From assembly GCA_015680685.1 (NCBI GenBank), contig MNCI01030560.1, positions 62,001 to 126,000 of the forward strand: 64,000 nucleotides of DNA, in the 5' to 3' direction. The notes below the pieces were generated by a model that made no database searches, was not told the origin of the DNA, and was given only the letters and a program-made list of their open reading frames with translations. This DNA comes from Gnetum montanum (Eukaryota; Streptophyta; Gnetopsida; Gnetales; Gnetaceae). Shown here one piece after another: positions 60,758-64,000 of the stretch; the stretch's first letter is position 1, and the number at the start of each line of letters is the position of its first letter. The position numbers were made by a program, and so were the translations under genes.

Positions 60758-60904
60758 TTTATATTAGTGAATCTATATGCAGTGTGTGGTCAAGAGTTAA
60801 TTTAGTTATAATAATAATTTTGTTTTTGTAAGATTTGACCTTAGGTTTTGAACAATGAGTTTACTAAGTTTCACTAAGTTTAGATAGCGCACATAGAACT
60901 AAAG

Positions 60905-60923
60905 TCCCCGACAATGGCACCAA
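60905..60923 (-). promoter_or_regulatory. Primer-binding site, tRNA-Asp type
   Basis: Minus-strand TTGGTGCCATTGTCGGGGA beside the 5' LTR; close to the tRNA-Asp complement. Confidence 0.85.
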
Positions 60924-61807
60924 TGATAAGCGGCAAGGTACCCCTATGCCCAATCATATGAATCAAAGGCATTCACATGCAATCCAGTCGAATTCCATAG
61001 ACTTTAATTACCAAGTACACTAAAGTGAAATGATGAGTTCGTGTTGTCCATTCGTTGTCTTCCTAGTCTCACTTGTGAAATGCAAGTGTATGGTTAAGTC
61101 TGACTGAGGCATAAGATTTTTATCATTTTATGTTTTATCAATTTGATTCCCTAAAAAAAATAATGAAAGTGAGAGTAATTAAATGCTAAGTGAACTATTG
61201 TCTAATCTAGCCTAACACAAGTAACCGTCCCACTTCCCAGACACATCCTAAACTTCGTGTAAACACTACTAGGTTGTCAAACGCTAATCATTTCTGAGCT
61301 ACCAAGTGTCACACGTATGTTCGAAGGGGTTGTGCTTGTGTATTTTAATTAATTGCTTAATTAATCAAAATTAATTGTTGAATGAATAACATTAAATGTG
61401 AACTGCATGAAATCAAAATGTATAAATGCATAAAGAAAGAAAGTCTCAAGTGCTGCAAGGATGAATCAAAGAGCTCGTCTTTATTGCCAACATAATGGTG
61501 TGTTCAGGTACGTCAATGCTTAAATAAACATCCAATTACACTTAGACCTCCTGTTGCAAGCACTTTGGAAAATATTCTAACTCTCAAATGAACAAATTGC
61601 AAGAATTTTGCTACTTGACTGAAAAACGCCTCCCGAATTGTGTGTCCAAGGGTTGTATTTATAGGTCCAAGAATACCCCACAATATTGCATACTTGATAT
61701 TGCATCTTGGGCTGCGATATCGCATACTCGATATCGTGTACCCAATATCGTGACCATCCTGATATTGAATACCCAATATCGGGGCTCATGCAAAACATGA
61801 TTCATCA
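60924..61807 (-). repeat. 5' LTR of the 52.5-61.8 kb element
   Basis: 884 bp, TGATAAGCGGCAAGG to ...GATTCATCA, followed by AAATA. TATA box at 61656-61664 (minus). The U3 edge 61679-61795 holds at least seven GATATTG/GATATCG modules, an intact version of what is deleted from the 3' LTR. Confidence 0.9.
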
Positions 61808-61812
61808 AAATA

Positions 61813-63235
61813 TATAAAAGAAGTTGCCAAATATTTAAGAAAATTGAAAGCATATAAAGAATGATGTAAAACAAAAAGTTTAAAATGTGGATAGCCATCA
61901 TAGAATGTTAACGTGGGTGACCATCTCCCCCATGACTTAGTTTGAAGAACAAGATCTGAAAGATAGAGCAAACTTGTCCATCAGTTTATGTGTCCATGTT
62001 ACTAATTATTCTTAGTTCTAGGAAAAGCTTTACTTGCTGGATGTTGACTAACAACTATTTTTCTAAGCTTGAGGGATGGTAAACCATCATGGCCCCAAAA
62101 GAAAAAGTTGTATGAATGATATAAGGTCCTTCCAATAGCATTTGAAACTTTCTTTGTTGTGGCACGTGCATGGGGTTCTAGTAAAGAATCATATCTCATG
62201 GTTGGAACTTAAATTTTATTATTCGCAAGTATGACATTGTTTGACATGTGCTTGATAAACTTCATTCATTAACAAGACTACTTATCGATTTTTGTTTAGA
62301 ATGTTTAGTATCATAAGTCATTCTATTTATGCTAGACTTAGATCAAGGTTAAGCTCATAAGTCATTGAAAGTGTATGAAGCTTGGTTTGGATTGGAAGAG
62401 TTGGCAATTTTCCATACATTAACTCATAGGGAGAATAACCAATAGGAAGTTTCCAAGTGGATCGATAGGCCCATAGAGCATTGTTGAGTTTTGTGCTCCA
62501 ATCTTTCCTATATTTACTAACGATGCATGTTAGTATTCTTGTTATTTCCCTGTTAGTGACTTCAGCATAACCATTAGCTTAGGGGTGATAAGGAGATGTT
62601 AATTTATGTTTCACCCTAGGCATTGCATCAATTTCCTAAATGTAGCATTCATAAAATGAGTTTCATTACTAGAAATAAGTGCCCTTGGCATGTGAAACCT
62701 ATTTACCACACTTTGTTATACAAACCGTGGCATCGTAGAAGATGAATAGTCGATGATGGTGGCAACCTCGGTTCATTTAGTGTAGTAGTCAACTGCTACA
62801 ATGATGTACGCCTTTCCATTGGACATGGGGTTGATGGGTCTCATAAAGTTAATGCCCCAAAGATTGAAAGGCTTTAGTGGTTGGATCCACTATTGGAGCC
62901 CCTCCCATAATGATAGGAAAGCTCCATTTACAATTCTCCACATATATTACAAGGAAATTTGTAGAATCAGATCACCCACAAATGGTGGTCGTAATGTCCT
63001 CCACTAATCCCAAAGAAATAATGCTAGATTAATTTGTTAGCTCTAACATGATATTGCTCTTTTTAAGAGGAGGTGAGTTCTAGGTCTTGTACATTTCTTG
63101 AGAGATTAAGTTCATCCTAGATCTTGAGTCCAAGAAAGCATTACATTGATCGTTCCCTATAATTTGCAAATAAATGAGGGGACTCCTAGGATCAGATCAT
63201 TTCCTAGGAAGGTGGCCATCTTTGTTCAAATCTAT
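61813..63235 (-). pseudogene. Outer minus-strand element: pol tail, integrase and protease fused by deletion
   Basis: Continuation of the element broken at 52525. 61813-61950 is 3' untranslated DNA; about 61920-62900 matches the integrase-to-pol-end part of 54770-55710. At about 62900 it jumps to protease sequence (CCCATAATGATAGGAAAGC matching 58066-58085), so reverse transcriptase, RNase H and the integrase N-terminus are deleted. The junction GCCCCTCCCA resembles both parents (GGCCCCTCCA and GCCCTTCCCA), suggesting microhomology. Protease continues to about 63235. Confidence 0.7.
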
Positions 63236-64000
63236 GACTACATGGATCAACATAATAGTATGAACATTGGAGGTCCTTTAGTTTGAAGGTGGCTTAAGGG
63301 TACTTTCATATGTAGAGGTGGTAGGGTTAACGTTGGTGATTGTTTGGGAACACCAATGTTTTTCTTTGGTCTAGTGATTAGGATCATGGGAAATGAAGGT
63401 GTTCCTTCAAATAGGGGTTAGGTGCTTTCTAGTTTTTGGCAACACCAAGGCTCAGATATCTCTAAATAAATTCAGTGGTTATAGAGCAAACTAAGCATGA
63501 ATATGTAGTAGTTGTTGTGATTGTTGAGATGGTTGGGTTTGTGTATGAAACTGTAATTAGCTATTGTAACATAAAGTCCTTATCAAACACTGTGAGTCAT
63601 TAAAGATTCCTATTTTGTCAAGTCACTTAGTCTATACGGTCCCTATAGTACGTTGCTTGAAACAAATGAAATTTCACAAAAATGTTTAAGCACAAATATG
63701 CCAAAATATACTATTAATTTTTCTTAGAGAGAAAGTTCCATAAGAAAACTAGAAATAGAGTGAGATTCAATGGATTTAGAAAAAGAAAAGAAAATAAAGA
63801 CAAATTTGTATGAAATCTCAAACATTTAAGTGAGATAAATTAACATAGGAAAACACTTTGCAATATGGCTATTCCAATTCAATCTAAATATTATGAATAG
63901 TCCAAACCCTCTAAGCTCAATAAGCAATGTTGTAAAAGACACTCTTATTTAACTACCAAAACGCTTTGTAAATGACAAAGTACAAGCTTTTATTTGGCTA
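63153..64000 (-). repeat. Chimeric repeat: protease fragment plus AT-rich block, copy 2
   Basis: Collinear with 2913-3767 to the window edge. Here it joins smoothly with a longer protease region to the left, so this copy shows the native context: protease followed, on the 5' side of the element, by AT-rich DNA instead of a gag coding region. Confidence 0.7.

Larger units (their letters stand above)
52526..61807 (-). mobile_element. Nested near-complete Athila/Tat-type element, TSD AAATA
   Basis: 9.3-kb insertion flanked by perfect 5-bp duplications AAATA at 52521-52525 and 61808-61812. Order on the minus strand: 5' LTR, tRNA-Asp PBS, gag, protease, reverse transcriptase, RNase H, integrase, 3' untranslated region, 3' LTR. 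It is the only copy here with a whole pol. Frameshifts and stops make it inactive. The 3' LTR has lost its U3 edge and the polypurine tract. Part of the gag-protease junction is inverted in the assembly (58354-58694). Confidence 0.92.

Noticed and set aside
1-64000. CRISPR array, bacterial operon, phage or integron
   Set aside because: No spacer-repeat array, ribosome-binding sites or prokaryotic gene density. Splice sites, plant LTR elements and LINEs show a plant nuclear genome.

Overview
This window looks like intergenic DNA from a large plant genome, packed with transposable elements. The LTR retrotransposons are of the Ty3/gypsy Athila/Tat type, with a primer-binding site complementary to tRNA-Asp. 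They lie among decayed gene copies: a PI4K-beta relative, a NUB1-like UBA protein, an LRR receptor-like protein and a TMEM45/DUF716-like scrap. Low gene density, long AT-rich stretches and nested retroelements suggest a gymnosperm, probably a conifer, but this is inference and no species can be named. I found no intact host gene, no rRNA or tRNA gene and no CRISPR array.

Layout. 1-2.9 kb: 5' end (gag, PBS, LTR) of a minus-strand element. 2.9-4.4 kb: a repeat that recurs at 63.15-64 kb. 4.5-5.2 kb: host-gene scraps. 5.45-6.12 kb: solo LTR with target-site duplication CCACC. 6.64-18.11 kb: a plus-strand element with gag and an extra ORF (here ORFx) but no pol, split by a nested minus-strand element at 9638-16610 with target-site duplication ATTGT. 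18.1-19.7 kb: LINE endonuclease remnant. 21.1-23.35 kb: NUB1-like exons (minus). 24.4-26.88 kb: 3' end of a plus-strand LTR element. 28.49-33.67 kb: intron-containing PI4K-beta pseudogene (plus). 34.56-35.9 kb: LINE reverse transcriptase remnant (minus). 36.89-39.47 kb: intronless LRR receptor-like protein gene (minus) with three disabling lesions and an array of W-box cores upstream. 43.1-43.4 kb: LINE ORF1-like remnant. 43.54-50.67 kb: a tandemly doubled LTR-ORFx unit (minus). 51.0-52.5 and 61.8-64 kb: an outer minus-strand element, split by a second nested element at 52526-61807 with target-site duplication AAATA. That insert is the only copy still carrying all of gag, PR, RT, RNase H and integrase.

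The retroelements form one extended family with shared LTR ends (TGATGAG... to ...CATCA), a conserved 3' untranslated block and a tRNA-Asp PBS. Several derivatives have lost pol. The copy at 9638-16610 keeps gag, protease and the pol tail in one continuous 1,120-codon frame. The 43.5-50.7 kb unit keeps only ORFx. Such derivatives could only move using proteins supplied by fuller relatives. Most in-frame stops in them look like C-to-T or G-to-A changes of CGA, CAG, CAA or TGG, as expected from decay of methylated DNA.

Assembly problems are visible: N gaps at 5853-6026 and 44622-44946, single Ns at 9214, 42115, 58353 and 58695, and an inverted segment at 58354-58694.
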